Origin: Proteobacteria bacterium DTSAM18
GTDB taxonomy: Bacteria; Myxococcota_A; UBA796; GCA-2862545
DNA length: 64,000 bases
Direction of reading: 5' to 3'
Assembly (NCBI GenBank): GCA_028767165.1
Contig: JARACJ010000005.1
Coordinates: 274,572 to 338,571 of the forward strand
The notes beneath the pieces are model-generated. The model was given only the letters and a program-made list of their open reading frames with translations. It made no database searches and was not told the DNA's origin. This document shows, piece by piece, positions 19,445 through 27,596 of the stretch; the stretch's first letter is position 1, and every line of letters starts with the position of its first letter. Position numbers and translations under genes: made by a program.

Positions 19445-20589
19445 GGACGCATCTGCGAGCACTGGCACTGGTGCTGACCGGCACGACCCTCGCCTCGTGC
19501 AACACGGGCCCCTACCCGAGCCTCGGTCAGCCCATCGACATCCTGCAGACCATCGGCAACGCACCCCACGTGAGCTTCCTGCGTGCCCACGACGGTCGCC
19601 TGGAGCTGCTCATCGTCGCCAAGGCCGACCCTGACGTGCCCGACAGCCAGGCCCTGTTCGTGTACTCGTCGGTGGGAGAGAACGAGTCGGTGAACAGCTG
19701 GGCGGGTACCTGGGAATACAACGAGGACAACGCCTCGCTCGTGCTGCAGACCGAGACGCTGTTCGTGAAACCCGACGAGGCCGGCGTCGATCCCATCCAG
19801 GCGGGTGGCTCCTACAGCGAGGAGGACAACACCACCTTCATCATCGTGTACACGCCCACGGCCGAGGAGCTGGGGGCGGAAGAGGTGTTCAACGGCGGCG
19901 TGGGGGAGATGGCCGACGACTGGCTGCACCTCGACGACGTGTTGAAGGCCATCGACCCGAGCACCCAGGATGGTGCCGAGGAGCTGTTCTCGCTGGTCTA
20001 CGCGACCACCTACACCGTCCTGGCGCGGATTCCGTCCTTCGGCGGGGCCGGCATGATCCAGTACACGGACCCGGGCGGCACCTTCAACTCCGTCGCAGGG
20101 GGCACCCTGCACGTCGAGCTCTCCGGCTTCACCAATCCGGAGAACTTCCTGATCTACGACGGCTACTCGGACCTGTCCGGCGTGGTCCTCGACGGCAGCC
20201 AGAACAACGTCTCCAACACCAAGGGCGTGGGGTACTACTACGGAACCCTCGGCTTCGAGATCCGCTCGTACCTGCCGCTGGAGGAGCCGGGCGACACGGC
20301 CGAACCGCCGGTGGAGAACAGTCAGGAGGAGCCGCCGGACGACACGGGAGAGCCGCCGGTCGAGCCCACCGCCCCCTACAGCGGCGAGCCCGTCTTCGAA
20401 GGTGAGATCTTCTTCGGCAACCGGGACGGGACGAACTCCGTCCTCCTCGAGGCCCCCCTGCCCTCCGGTGGTGCGTTCAAGTTCACGGTGGACGGCGAGC
20501 GCTACGAGATCGAAGCCCGCGGGTTCACGGTGCGCACGCTCAACGGCCTGCTCGAGGAGCTCGCGGCGGAAGAAGGCAGCGAGGAATAG
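19441..20589 (+). CDS. Lipoprotein with DT/EP linker, partner of barrel gene
   Basis: A 382-residue lipoprotein (MRTHLRALALVLTGTTLASC, Cys20). A beta-rich domain of about 260 residues (LELLIVAKADPDVPDSQALF, TFIIVYTPTAEEL) is followed by the acidic linker EEPGDTAEPPVENSQEEPPD and a C-terminal domain of about 80 residues (VFEGEIFFGNRDGTNSVLL). No catalytic motif is seen. ATGA overlap with the preceding barrel gene implies a stoichiometric pair in the outer membrane. The repeat-filled gap begins right after its stop. Confidence 0.6.
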   Translation: MRTHLRALALVLTGTTLASCNTGPYPSLGQPIDILQTIGNAPHVSFLRAHDGRLELLIVAKADPDVPDSQALFVYSSVGENESVNSWAGTWEYNEDNASLVLQTETLFVKPDEAGVDPIQAGGSYSEEDNTTFIIVYTPTAEELGAEEVFNGGVGEMADDWLHLDDVLKAIDPSTQDGAEELFSLVYATTYTVLARIPSFGGAGMIQYTDPGGTFNSVAGGTLHVELSGFTNPENFLIYDGYSDLSGVVLDGSQNNVSNTKGVGYYYGTLGFEIRSYLPLEEPGDTAEPPVENSQEEPPDDTGEPPVEPTAPYSGEPVFEGEIFFGNRDGTNSVLLEAPLPSGGAFKFTVDGERYEIEARGFTVRTLNGLLEELAAEEGSEE

Positions 20590-20623
20590 GCGCGCCGAGG
20601 GAGACACCAACGGGGTCGGGCAC

Positions 20624-20958
20624 GGCGAGCAGCGCCCGTACGCCCCATCGCCCCGATGGGGGACCTGGGTGCCGGCCGGGCGAGGAGCGCCCGTTCGCCC
20701 CATCGCCCCGAGGGGGACCTGGGTGCCGGCCGGGCGAGGAGCGCCCGTTCGCCCCATCGCCCCGAGGGGGACCCGGGTGCCGGCCGGGCGAGGAGCGCCC
20801 GTTCGCCCCATCGCCCCGAGGGGGACCTGGGTGCCGGCCGGGCGAGCAGCGCCCGTACGCCCCATCGCCCCGAGGGGGACCTGGGTGCCGGCCGGGCGAG
20901 GAGCGCCCGTACGCCCCATCGCCCCGAGGGAGACCTGGGTGCCGGCCGGGCGAGGAGC
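20624..20958. repeat. 54-bp tandem repeat, about six copies
   Basis: The anchor ggacctgggtgccggccggg recurs at 20661, 20715, 20769 (one base change), 20823, 20877 and 20931 (one change), exactly 54 bases apart, after a partial first unit from 20624. Copies differ by one or two bases. The array ends at the motif gaagcgacgaagaac (20959-20973), which is also the core of the repeats at 21.1 kb and 63.9 kb. Confidence 0.95.
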
Positions 20959-21083
20959 GAAGCGACGAAGAACGGGGGGTGCCCAGGGCCCCCGAACGCG
21001 CCACCCCGATCCCCCAGACCACCAGACCTCCGCCCCGAAAAGCGAAAGCAATTCCAGGGCATCCCTTCAGCCGCACACCCAAG

Positions 21084-21320
21084 GCCAGGGGCGGCCCGGT
21101 GCGGTCGGGGCGAGGAGCAAGGGAGAGGCCGACCTTCCGGTCGGCCCGACCGAAGCGACGAAGAACCGACCGTGCCGGGTCGCCCCTGGCCGTCTCCGCT
21201 CCAAGAGCCAGGGGTGGCACGGTGCGGTCGGGGCGAGGAGCAAGGGAGAGGCCGACCTCCCGGTCGGCCCGACCGAAGCGACGAAGAACCGACCGTGCCG
21301 GGTCGCCCCTGGCCGTCTCC
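21084..21320. repeat. 123-bp direct repeat, two copies (intergenic repeat family)
   Basis: Copy 1 starts at 21084 and copy 2 at 21207. They differ at a handful of bases. Each contains the inverted repeat ggtcggcccgacc and then gaagcgacgaagaacc (21139-21167 and 21262-21290). The same core occurs in reverse orientation at 63907-63935 and 63973-64000. Confidence 0.93.
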
Positions 21321-21355
21321 TCCTCGGGGTAGGATGAAATCCTACCCCGAGGAGG
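21319..21355 (+). promoter_or_regulatory. Perfect hairpin enclosing the ribosome binding site
   Basis: cctcctcggggtaggat (21319-21335) pairs over all 17 bases with 21339-21355, leaving a 3-base loop. The right arm ends in GAGGAGG, the Shine-Dalgarno sequence of the gene starting 4 bases later at 21360. In mRNA the site would be fully paired. It could act as a translational switch, or as a terminator-like or operator element. Confidence 0.7.
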
Positions 21356-21359
21356 TCCG

Positions 21360-21851
21360 ATGAAGATCGATATGCGTCAGTCCCTGCCCGCTGCCCCCGA
21401 GAAGGTGTGGAACTCCTTCTTCGACGACGAGCTCGAGACGGCCCTGGCCGGCAAGGGCGGCGTCACCCGCGAGCTCATCTCCGAGGAGAACGGCCCCGAC
21501 GGCAGGATCACCCGTCGCCTGCGCTTCACCTCGAAGATGACCGTGCCCGGCCCCATGAAGAAGGCCCTGGGTTCCGACCACCTCACCTACGATCAGATCT
21601 CCGTGCTCGACCCGAAGACCCACACCGTGCACTGGCACGTCGAGCCGCCGGTCATGAAGGACAAGATCAAGGCCGAGGGCACGCTCAAGCTCGAGCCCAC
21701 CAAGGCCGGCTGCGACCGCCACATCCAGGGCGACGTGTCCGTGAAGGTCCCCCTGATCGGAAAGAAGATCGAGGGCATGGTCGCCAAGTCCATCGCCGAC
21801 TCCTACGAGGGCGGCATGGAGCTGCTGATCGACTGGCTCAACGCCAACTGA
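21360..21851 (+). CDS. DUF2505-type SRPBCC-fold protein
   Basis: A 163-residue cytoplasmic protein beginning MKIDMRQSLPAAPEKVWNSF, the usual opening of DUF2505/SRPBCC (START-like) proteins. The middle has TVHWHVEPPVMKDKIKAEGT and the C-terminal long helix IEGMVAKSIADSYEGG closes the hydrophobic cavity. Such folds bind lipids or other hydrophobic ligands; no specific ligand is known. ATG 21360 has a strong site, GAGGAGG, buried in a perfect hairpin. The gene is flanked upstream by repeats. Confidence 0.75.
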   Translation: MKIDMRQSLPAAPEKVWNSFFDDELETALAGKGGVTRELISEENGPDGRITRRLRFTSKMTVPGPMKKALGSDHLTYDQISVLDPKTHTVHWHVEPPVMKDKIKAEGTLKLEPTKAGCDRHIQGDVSVKVPLIGKKIEGMVAKSIADSYEGGMELLIDWLNAN

Positions 21852-21983
21852 GCCAGTCCCGGGAGCCGGGATCGGATCCCATGCGGCGTCGCGGAGAGTC
21901 GGAGAGAGCGGAGGTGGGCGTCATGGCATCCACCTCCGATGCCTCCGCCACTCCCTTCTCCGCGTGACCGTGCAAGCCTCCCT

Positions 21984-23606
21984 TCAGTCCACCCGGAGCA
22001 GGCACGGCGTGCCCGTCTGGCAGATCCGCCCCTCCAACGCGGGCGCGATGCCTTCGCTGCCGGCGTCGAGCAGGGCCTTGATCACCAGATCCTTCAGCTC
22101 GAACTCCTCCCGGCTGCCCGGGACCTCCTGCTCGGGCGAGAACATCGTGTAGCCGTCCTGCCCGCCCTCCACGAAGGTGAGGAACTCGGGCACCACCACC
22201 CGGTAGATGGCCTCGGGCTCGATGGGCGTGCCGGTGGCGAGCAGGGTGGGCCTGCCCACCCGACGCTCCCGGGGGGCGTCGGGGATGTGGGTGAAGGCGA
22301 TGCCGGCCACCTGCAGCCAGTGGCCCGACCCGGTCCAGTCGGACACGCTGTGATCGAGGGCGGCCAGCAGGGTGCTGCCGGGCACCTCGAGCAGGCGCAT
22401 GCCCGACGAGAACGGCAGCATCGCCAGCAGGTGCTGCTCGGTGATGTCGGTGCCGGCCGGCATGCGGTCGTTCAGCCGCACCGAGCCGCTGTTGAGCAGG
22501 GCGACCTGGGCGCCGTGGCCCGCGAACGCCTCCAGCATCCGATCCGTCAGGAAGTCTCCGAGGTTGGTCTCGTGCTTGCGGATGACCAGCTCCGACGCCT
22601 CGAGGTCCACCGCCGTGCGCCCGATGGCGGCATCCAGGCAGTCGTCGGGCTTGCCCTCGTCGGCGCAGTGCTCCTGCTTGAAGCGCTGCACCCAGGCGTG
22701 GACCAGGCCGTCGACGACGGCATCGGGGGCGATGCCCTCGGCCTGCATGTCCACCAGGCGGTGGGAGACCTCCTTGCGCGCCCCATCCACCGACACGGTG
22801 ACCACCGGCAGCGAGGTGAGGTCGGCGTCGCCCTTGAAGATCCAGCGATCCCCCACCTGCTGGGTGATGGCCTCGTGCTCGTGGCCGCCGAAGACCACGT
22901 CCGGGCCCTCGGGGCCGAGCGCGGTGAGCAGCTCGATGTCGCCCTGCAGGCGCTGGTGGGTGAGCGCCACCACGAGGTGGGCGCCGTGGCTCCGCAGCCA
23001 CGCGGAGCGCTCCCGCGCCGTCTCCACGGGGTCGTCGAAACCTTCGACGAACGCGGCCCCGGTGCTGTCGAGGGTGACCGACAGCAGCCCCACCTTCACA
23101 CCGCCCACCTCGACGATGGCCTCGGTGGCGCGGTGGTCGCCCACCACGTCGGCCGCAAAGTCGATGTTGGAGTGCAGCCAGGTGAACCCGCTCTCCTGCA
23201 GCCGGCTGTTGAAGCCCGGCAGGTGCTTCGGCTCGCCCTTGTCGAACTCGTGGTTCCCGAACGTCGCGAACATGTGGCCATCGAAGGCGTCGCCGTCGCC
23301 GTCGAGGTGGTTCATCACGTCGACGATCTGCTCGCCCCGGTACCGGGTCGAGAGCAGCGACGGCCCGAACAGGTCCCCCGCGTGGAGCACCACCACGTCG
23401 CCCGGCAGGCTCTCCCGCAGGGTGCGCAGCCGCGCGAAGCCTCCTCTCCCCGCGGCATCCGTGCCCAGCCGGTAGGTATCGTTCAGCAGCAGGAAGGTGA
23501 CCTCCCCGCTACCCGGGCCCGCCTCGTCCACGAGTGTGTCGAGGGGCTTCTTCGCCCCACAGGCGGCCAACACCACCAGGGGGACCAGGCCGATCATCCG
23601 GTTCAT
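21984..23606 (-). CDS. 5'-nucleotidase/UshA-family lipoprotein
   Basis: A 540-residue lipoprotein (MNRMIGLVPLVVLAAC, Cys16; ATG 23606 with GGAGG 5 bases upstream). Metallophosphatase motifs are LLLNDTYRLG, VVLHAGDLFG, ATFGNHEFDKG, VALTHQRLQGD and VFGGHEHEA. These keep nearly all dinuclear-metal ligands, with the ND-x-Y variant in motif I. The C-terminal 5'-nucleotidase domain has LLNSGSVRLNDRMPAG, HLLAMLPFSSGM and FVEGGQDGYTMF. It should hydrolyse nucleotides or UDP-sugars outside the inner membrane. Divergent from the MBOAT gene by 80 bases. Confidence 0.88.
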   Translation of the reverse strand: MNRMIGLVPLVVLAACGAKKPLDTLVDEAGPGSGEVTFLLLNDTYRLGTDAAGRGGFARLRTLRESLPGDVVVLHAGDLFGPSLLSTRYRGEQIVDVMNHLDGDGDAFDGHMFATFGNHEFDKGEPKHLPGFNSRLQESGFTWLHSNIDFAADVVGDHRATEAIVEVGGVKVGLLSVTLDSTGAAFVEGFDDPVETARERSAWLRSHGAHLVVALTHQRLQGDIELLTALGPEGPDVVFGGHEHEAITQQVGDRWIFKGDADLTSLPVVTVSVDGARKEVSHRLVDMQAEGIAPDAVVDGLVHAWVQRFKQEHCADEGKPDDCLDAAIGRTAVDLEASELVIRKHETNLGDFLTDRMLEAFAGHGAQVALLNSGSVRLNDRMPAGTDITEQHLLAMLPFSSGMRLLEVPGSTLLAALDHSVSDWTGSGHWLQVAGIAFTHIPDAPRERRVGRPTLLATGTPIEPEAIYRVVVPEFLTFVEGGQDGYTMFSPEQEVPGSREEFELKDLVIKALLDAGSEGIAPALEGRICQTGTPCLLRVD

Positions 23607-23639
23607 CCATGCCTCCGCGCGCGATTCGCTGCGCTTGTG

Positions 23640-23655
23640 TAGCACAGAGGTGCTA
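23640..23655. promoter_or_regulatory. Inverted repeat in divergent promoter region
   Basis: TAGCAC (23640-23645) and GTGCTA (23650-23655) flank AGAG in the 80-base gap between the nucleotidase and MBOAT genes. The right arm runs into TAGAAC (23654-23659), a -10-like hexamer. Possible operator; weak evidence. Confidence 0.3.
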
Positions 23656-23686
23656 GAACGGTACGGCACCCCGAAACGACGCCCCC

Positions 23687-25225
23687 ATGCCATTCAACAG
23701 CTACGACTTCCTGTTCGGCTTCCTGCCGCTCGTCCTCGTCGCGTTCCTGTGGGTCCGCCGGCTCACCGAGGTCGGCGCCGGCCGGCGGGAGGGCGCGCCC
23801 GCCAAGCGACCGGGCCCGTCCACGGCGCTCGAGTGGATGTCGGGGAGCACCCGGGGCGTCACGGTCTTCCTGACCCTCGCCTCCCTGGCCTTCTACGGCT
23901 GGTGGCACGCGCCGTACCTGCTGCTCCTGCTCGGCAGCATGGTGTTCAACTACACCCTCGGCCGTCGGCTCACCGATGCCACCGCCGCCGGCACGCCCCA
24001 CAAGCGCCTGCTCACCCTCGGCGTGGCCGTCAACCTGCTGCTGCTGGGCTGGTACAAGTATGCGGGCTTCCTCGAGGCCAACCTCGACGCCTGGCTCGGC
24101 ATCGATCTCGGCCTTCCCCCCATCGCCCTGCCCCTCGCCATCAGCTTCTTCACCTTCCAGCAGGTGGCCTACCTGGTCGACTCCCACCGCGGAAAGACGC
24201 AGAACAGCGATCCGATGCGCTACGCGCTGTTCGTCAGCTTCTTCCCCCAGCTCGTGGCCGGCCCCATCGTCCACCACAGCGAGCTGCTCCCCCAGTTCCG
24301 CAACTACCGCTTCCCCCTGCGCGCCGACATGGCCGCGGGCCTGACCCTGTTCGTCGTGGGACTCGCCAAGAAGGTCCTCATCGCCGACACCCTCGCAGGT
24401 CAGGTCGATGCCACCTACGGCGCCGCCGCCGCGGGTGCGGTGCTGCCCTCCCTCGATGTCTGGGCCGCCGTCGTCGGCTACAGCTTCCAGGTGTACTTCG
24501 ACTTCTCCGGCTACTCCGACATGGCCATCGGCCTGTCGCGCATGTTCGGCATCAAGCTCCCGCTCAACTTCGATGCCCCCCTGAGGGCCGCCAACATCGT
24601 CGAGCTGTGGCGACGCTGGCACATCACGCTGTCGCGGTTCCTGCGGGACTACCTGTACATCCCCCTCGGTGGCAGCCGGCAGGGCAAGGTGCGGCGCTAC
24701 GTGAACCTCATGATCACGATGGTCCTCGGCGGCCTGTGGCACGGCGCCAACTGGACCTTCATCATGTGGGGCTTCCTTCACGGTGCCTTCCTGATGATCA
24801 ACCATGGCTTCCGCGCCATCCGGGGCGGCGAGTCCCACGGCCGGGCCGCCGAGATCGCCGGCCGCATCCTCACCTTCGGTGGCTTCGCCCTGTCGATGGC
24901 CTACTTCCGCGCCGACGACATCGGCACGGCCCACCACATGCTCGGCATGATGACCGGCCTCGTCCCCACGAGCCCCGGCCAGCTCCTCACCGGCACGTGG
25001 GCAACGCTCCTGGTGGTGATGGCCATCGTGCAGTTCGCCCCCACCACCCAGCAGTGGATGCGTCGGGCCGAACCCGCCCTCACCCGCCCCATCGACCCCG
25101 TGACCGGCCCCGACTGGCTCACCTGGCGTCCCACCGGCCTGTGGGCCGCCCTGATCGGCCTGCTGGCCCTCGCATGTCTCCCGCTCCTCGAGCGGGTCAA
25201 CGCCTTCATCTACTGGCAGTTCTGA
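23687..25225 (+). CDS. MBOAT-family O-acyltransferase (AlgI-like)
   Basis: A 512-residue polytopic membrane protein. MBOAT hallmarks in order: WYKYAGFLE (122-130), LAISFFTFQQVAYLVDSHRG (150-169), SFFPQLVAGPI (184-194), VYFDFSGYSDMAIG (269-282), LWRRWHITLSRFLRDYLYIP (307-326, with H312) and GGLWHGANWTF, holding the catalytic H352. AlgI-type proteins move acetyl groups across the inner membrane to a periplasmic transferase. The next gene, overlapping by one base (TGATG), encodes an SGNH-like protein, the usual partner. The glycan or other acceptor is unknown because no polysaccharide gene is nearby. Confidence 0.93.
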   Translation: MPFNSYDFLFGFLPLVLVAFLWVRRLTEVGAGRREGAPAKRPGPSTALEWMSGSTRGVTVFLTLASLAFYGWWHAPYLLLLLGSMVFNYTLGRRLTDATAAGTPHKRLLTLGVAVNLLLLGWYKYAGFLEANLDAWLGIDLGLPPIALPLAISFFTFQQVAYLVDSHRGKTQNSDPMRYALFVSFFPQLVAGPIVHHSELLPQFRNYRFPLRADMAAGLTLFVVGLAKKVLIADTLAGQVDATYGAAAAGAVLPSLDVWAAVVGYSFQVYFDFSGYSDMAIGLSRMFGIKLPLNFDAPLRAANIVELWRRWHITLSRFLRDYLYIPLGGSRQGKVRRYVNLMITMVLGGLWHGANWTFIMWGFLHGAFLMINHGFRAIRGGESHGRAAEIAGRILTFGGFALSMAYFRADDIGTAHHMLGMMTGLVPTSPGQLLTGTWATLLVVMAIVQFAPTTQQWMRRAEPALTRPIDPVTGPDWLTWRPTGLWAALIGLLALACLPLLERVNAFIYWQF

Positions 25226-26406
25226 TGGACGACCTCAAAGCCGGCTCGTACACCCGTGGCGTGCTCTCGGTGCTGATCGCCGGCGTCCTGCTGCTCGGCC
25301 TGAACGTGTTCATGGCCGACCCCTACGGCACGTTCCACAACCTCGGGCTTCGCAAGGCCCCCCGCGACACCATCGTGTGGTCCCGGGTCGCGGCGGCGGA
25401 GCGCATCCGCTCGGGCTGCGACATCGTGTTCCTGGGCAGCTCCCGCGTGGTCTTCGGCCTCGGCCCCCACATGCCCAGGTGGCCCAGGATGCAGCCCTGC
25501 AACGGTGCCATGGGCGGCACCAGCCTCGTGGAGCTCGAGGCGGCGATGGACCTCGCGCTGCAGCAGGAGCGCATCCAGCACGTGGTGATGTTCATCGGCC
25601 TGCACATGTTCGACGACGGCCGCGTCATCTTCCACGACTACCCGCAGTCCCTGTTCAACGACGACCGCAGCCGGCTGTCCTACTACGCTTGGTCGCTCAC
25701 GAGCCTCGAGGCCATGGAGTCCGCCGCCACCGTGCGTCAGCGGCTGCTCCCCTGGCAGGAGCCCCCCACCAACCGCCTGTCGAACCCGCTCAAGGCCAAC
25801 TACACGCAGCTCGCCAGCTTCCTCAAGCCCGAGCGCGGCATCTACGACACCTTCCAGGGCACGAGCGCCAGCATGGAGCGGTTCCGGGGCATGCTCGACC
25901 GGGCCCAGGCCTCCGGCAAGCAGGTCACCCTCGTGATCCCGGCCATCCACGCGATGCAGTTCGAGATGATGGCCGACACCGGCCTGTGGGACGACTTCCA
26001 GGCCTGGCAGCAGGCGCTCGTGGCCGAGCTGGAGCACCGCGAGGACGCCCCCGTGCTGTGGAGCTTCGCGGCCTACCACCACTACGCGACCGATCCGGTG
26101 CCCACGAGCCACCACGAGAAGGCGAGCCCCTGGTGGATCGACATCTCCCACCAGTCCCGCAAGCTGGGCAACCTCACGCTGCTGCGCATCTACGACGCGG
26201 TCACCGGCGAGCACAGCCGCGACTGGGATCCCCTCTTCGGCGTCCGGCTCACGTCACCGATGCTTCCGGCGCACCACGAGGCGCTGGATGCAGGCCGGCA
26301 GACCTGGCGCCAGACCCACACCCGCGAGCTCGCCTGGTACGAGGAGACCGCCGAGAAGATCACGGCGCCCGACGCACGGCTGGCCCAGCGGGCCGGGGAT
26401 CACTGA
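25225..26406 (+). CDS. SGNH-like periplasmic acyltransferase partner of MBOAT
   Basis: A 393-residue protein with an N-terminal membrane anchor (VLSVLIAGVLLLGLNVFMAD) and a periplasmic domain. SGNH block I is likely CDIVFLGSSRVVFGLGP, with the nucleophile among the Ser residues; GAMGGTSLVELEA and HVVMFIGLHMFDDG follow in the order expected of AlgX/DltD-like partners. It starts at ATG 25225 inside the MBOAT stop (TGATG). The last bases overlap the convergent small gene at 26400. Role by context: receives acetyl from the MBOAT protein and transfers it to an envelope polymer. Confidence 0.72.
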   Translation: MDDLKAGSYTRGVLSVLIAGVLLLGLNVFMADPYGTFHNLGLRKAPRDTIVWSRVAAAERIRSGCDIVFLGSSRVVFGLGPHMPRWPRMQPCNGAMGGTSLVELEAAMDLALQQERIQHVVMFIGLHMFDDGRVIFHDYPQSLFNDDRSRLSYYAWSLTSLEAMESAATVRQRLLPWQEPPTNRLSNPLKANYTQLASFLKPERGIYDTFQGTSASMERFRGMLDRAQASGKQVTLVIPAIHAMQFEMMADTGLWDDFQAWQQALVAELEHREDAPVLWSFAAYHHYATDPVPTSHHEKASPWWIDISHQSRKLGNLTLLRIYDAVTGEHSRDWDPLFGVRLTSPMLPAHHEALDAGRQTWRQTHTRELAWYEETAEKITAPDARLAQRAGDH

Positions 26407-26762
26407 GCGTCCAGCGCCTCGCCAGGTGCCCGGATGGGCTCCAGGGGCACCATGTCGGGATCGGGGGCCTGCAGGGAGGGCTGCACCACACGGCGGGTGC
26501 CTTCCGGGCCCGCACGGAGCTCGGCGCGCTCCACGGCGGTGTCGGAGGCCTCGTCGTCGGCCAGGATCTCGGACGGGCTGCGACGCGCGGCCACAGGCTC
26601 GATGCCCTTGGGCGCCTGCAGGCTGGCCTTCTTGGCCGTCAGGGCCGCGGGAACCTCGGGGGTGGACCGCTGCACGTTGGACGCGGGGAACAGGGCCGTG
26701 ACCGCTGCCCATGCCAGGCCGATGGCGGCCAGGGCGATCGCGAGGGGCTTGAGCTTCTCCAC
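26400..26762 (-). CDS. Small single-pass membrane protein
   Basis: A 120-residue protein from GTG 26762, with AGGAGG 4 bases upstream. One N-terminal membrane helix (LAIALAAIGLAWAAVTALF) is followed by a hydrophilic, Pro/Ala/Glu-rich and probably disordered periplasmic tail. No family is recognised. Its stop overlaps the stop of the convergent SGNH-like gene by 7 bases. It is divergent from the FAH-family gene at 26845. Confidence 0.6.
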   Translation of the reverse strand: MEKLKPLAIALAAIGLAWAAVTALFPASNVQRSTPEVPAALTAKKASLQAPKGIEPVAARRSPSEILADDEASDTAVERAELRAGPEGTRRVVQPSLQAPDPDMVPLEPIRAPGEALDAQ

Positions 26763-26844
26763 GGTGCCTCCTGGGGGGGATCCGGTGTACAAGTCCCCTG
26801 TTCTAGCGTCCCGCTCCCCCACCGGCGACCGTCGAGGTGTGAAC

Positions 26845-27546
26845 ATGTGTCCCCGTCCTGCCATCCCCCTGAACCTGCCCAGCGCCGTCACCAACGATCC
26901 GGACGTGTTCTTCCCCGTCGGCCGCATCCTGTGTATCGGCCGCAATTACGCCGCCCACGCGGCCGAGATGGGCGACCACAGCCGCCAGCCCCCCTTCCAC
27001 TTCGTGAAGAGCCCCTGGGCCCTGCGCAGCGACCACGGCGAGATCACCGTGGCCTACCCGCCGAAGACCCAGGATCTGCACCACGAGGCCGAGCTCGTGG
27101 TGGCCCTGCGCCACGGTGGGCGCGACATCTCCCCGGAGGACGCCCACCGGCACATCTGGGGCTACGCGCTCGGGCTCGACCTCACCCGCCGGGATGTGCA
27201 GGCGCAGGCCAAGCAGCAGGGGCGTCCCTGGGCCGCCGGCAAGGACTTCGACGGTGCCGCCGTCTGCGGTCCGGTGAGCCGGGTGGAAGCCACGGGCGAA
27301 CTCACCGAGGGCACCCTCACCCTCACCCTCAACGGTGAACGCCGCCAGACCGGTGAGCTGACCGACATGATCTGGAACGTGCGGGAGATCATCGCCTACC
27401 TCAGCTCCCTGATGACCCTGCAGCCCGGCGACCTCATCTACACCGGCACCCCCGCCGGCGTCGGCCCCATGGTGCCCGGCGACGTCGCGACCATCGGTCT
27501 CACCGGCCTGCCCGCCGTCACCGTGCGGATGACCGACCCCCTGTAG
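26845..27546 (+). CDS. Fumarylacetoacetate hydrolase-family protein
   Basis: A 233-residue single-domain FAH protein. It has ILCIGRNYAAHAAEMG (28-43), the metal-binding HHEAELVVAL, GYALGLDLTRRDVQ, WAAGKDFDGAAVCGP and YTGTPAGVGPM. This arrangement matches the small FAHD1/YcgM group, which includes acylpyruvases, oxaloacetate decarboxylases and keto-enol tautomerases; the exact substrate is not predictable. ATG 26845 follows GAGGTGTGAAC. It is followed after 50 bases by the APH-family kinase gene, likely co-transcribed. Confidence 0.88.
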   Translation: MCPRPAIPLNLPSAVTNDPDVFFPVGRILCIGRNYAAHAAEMGDHSRQPPFHFVKSPWALRSDHGEITVAYPPKTQDLHHEAELVVALRHGGRDISPEDAHRHIWGYALGLDLTRRDVQAQAKQQGRPWAAGKDFDGAAVCGPVSRVEATGELTEGTLTLTLNGERRQTGELTDMIWNVREIIAYLSSLMTLQPGDLIYTGTPAGVGPMVPGDVATIGLTGLPAVTVRMTDPL

Positions 27547-27596
27547 CGCCTGCCGCCCACAGCCCCCCGAGCCCTTCCCCACGCCGGAGCCCGAAG

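Larger units (their letters stand above)
20590..21359. other. Repeat-filled intergenic region (about 770 bp)
   Basis: No credible gene. It contains the 54-bp tandem array (20624-20958), a two-copy 123-bp repeat (21084-21320) and the 17-bp inverted repeat before the DUF2505-type gene. All reading frames stay open through the array because 54 is divisible by three, so long predicted proteins here are artefacts. Confidence 0.8.

Noticed and set aside
20624..20958. Possible CRISPR array
   Set aside because: Units are contiguous with no spacers, 54 bp long and GC-rich, and no cas gene is nearby.
20502..21062. Long frames on both strands with PAGTQVPLGAMGRTGA-type repeats
   Set aside because: They arise because the 54-bp array length is divisible by three; none has a plausible start or domain.
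23500..23606. ND-x-Y in motif I of the 5'-nucleotidase
   Set aside because: A Tyr in place of His occurs in known bacterial members; the other metal ligands are present, so no loss of function is inferred.
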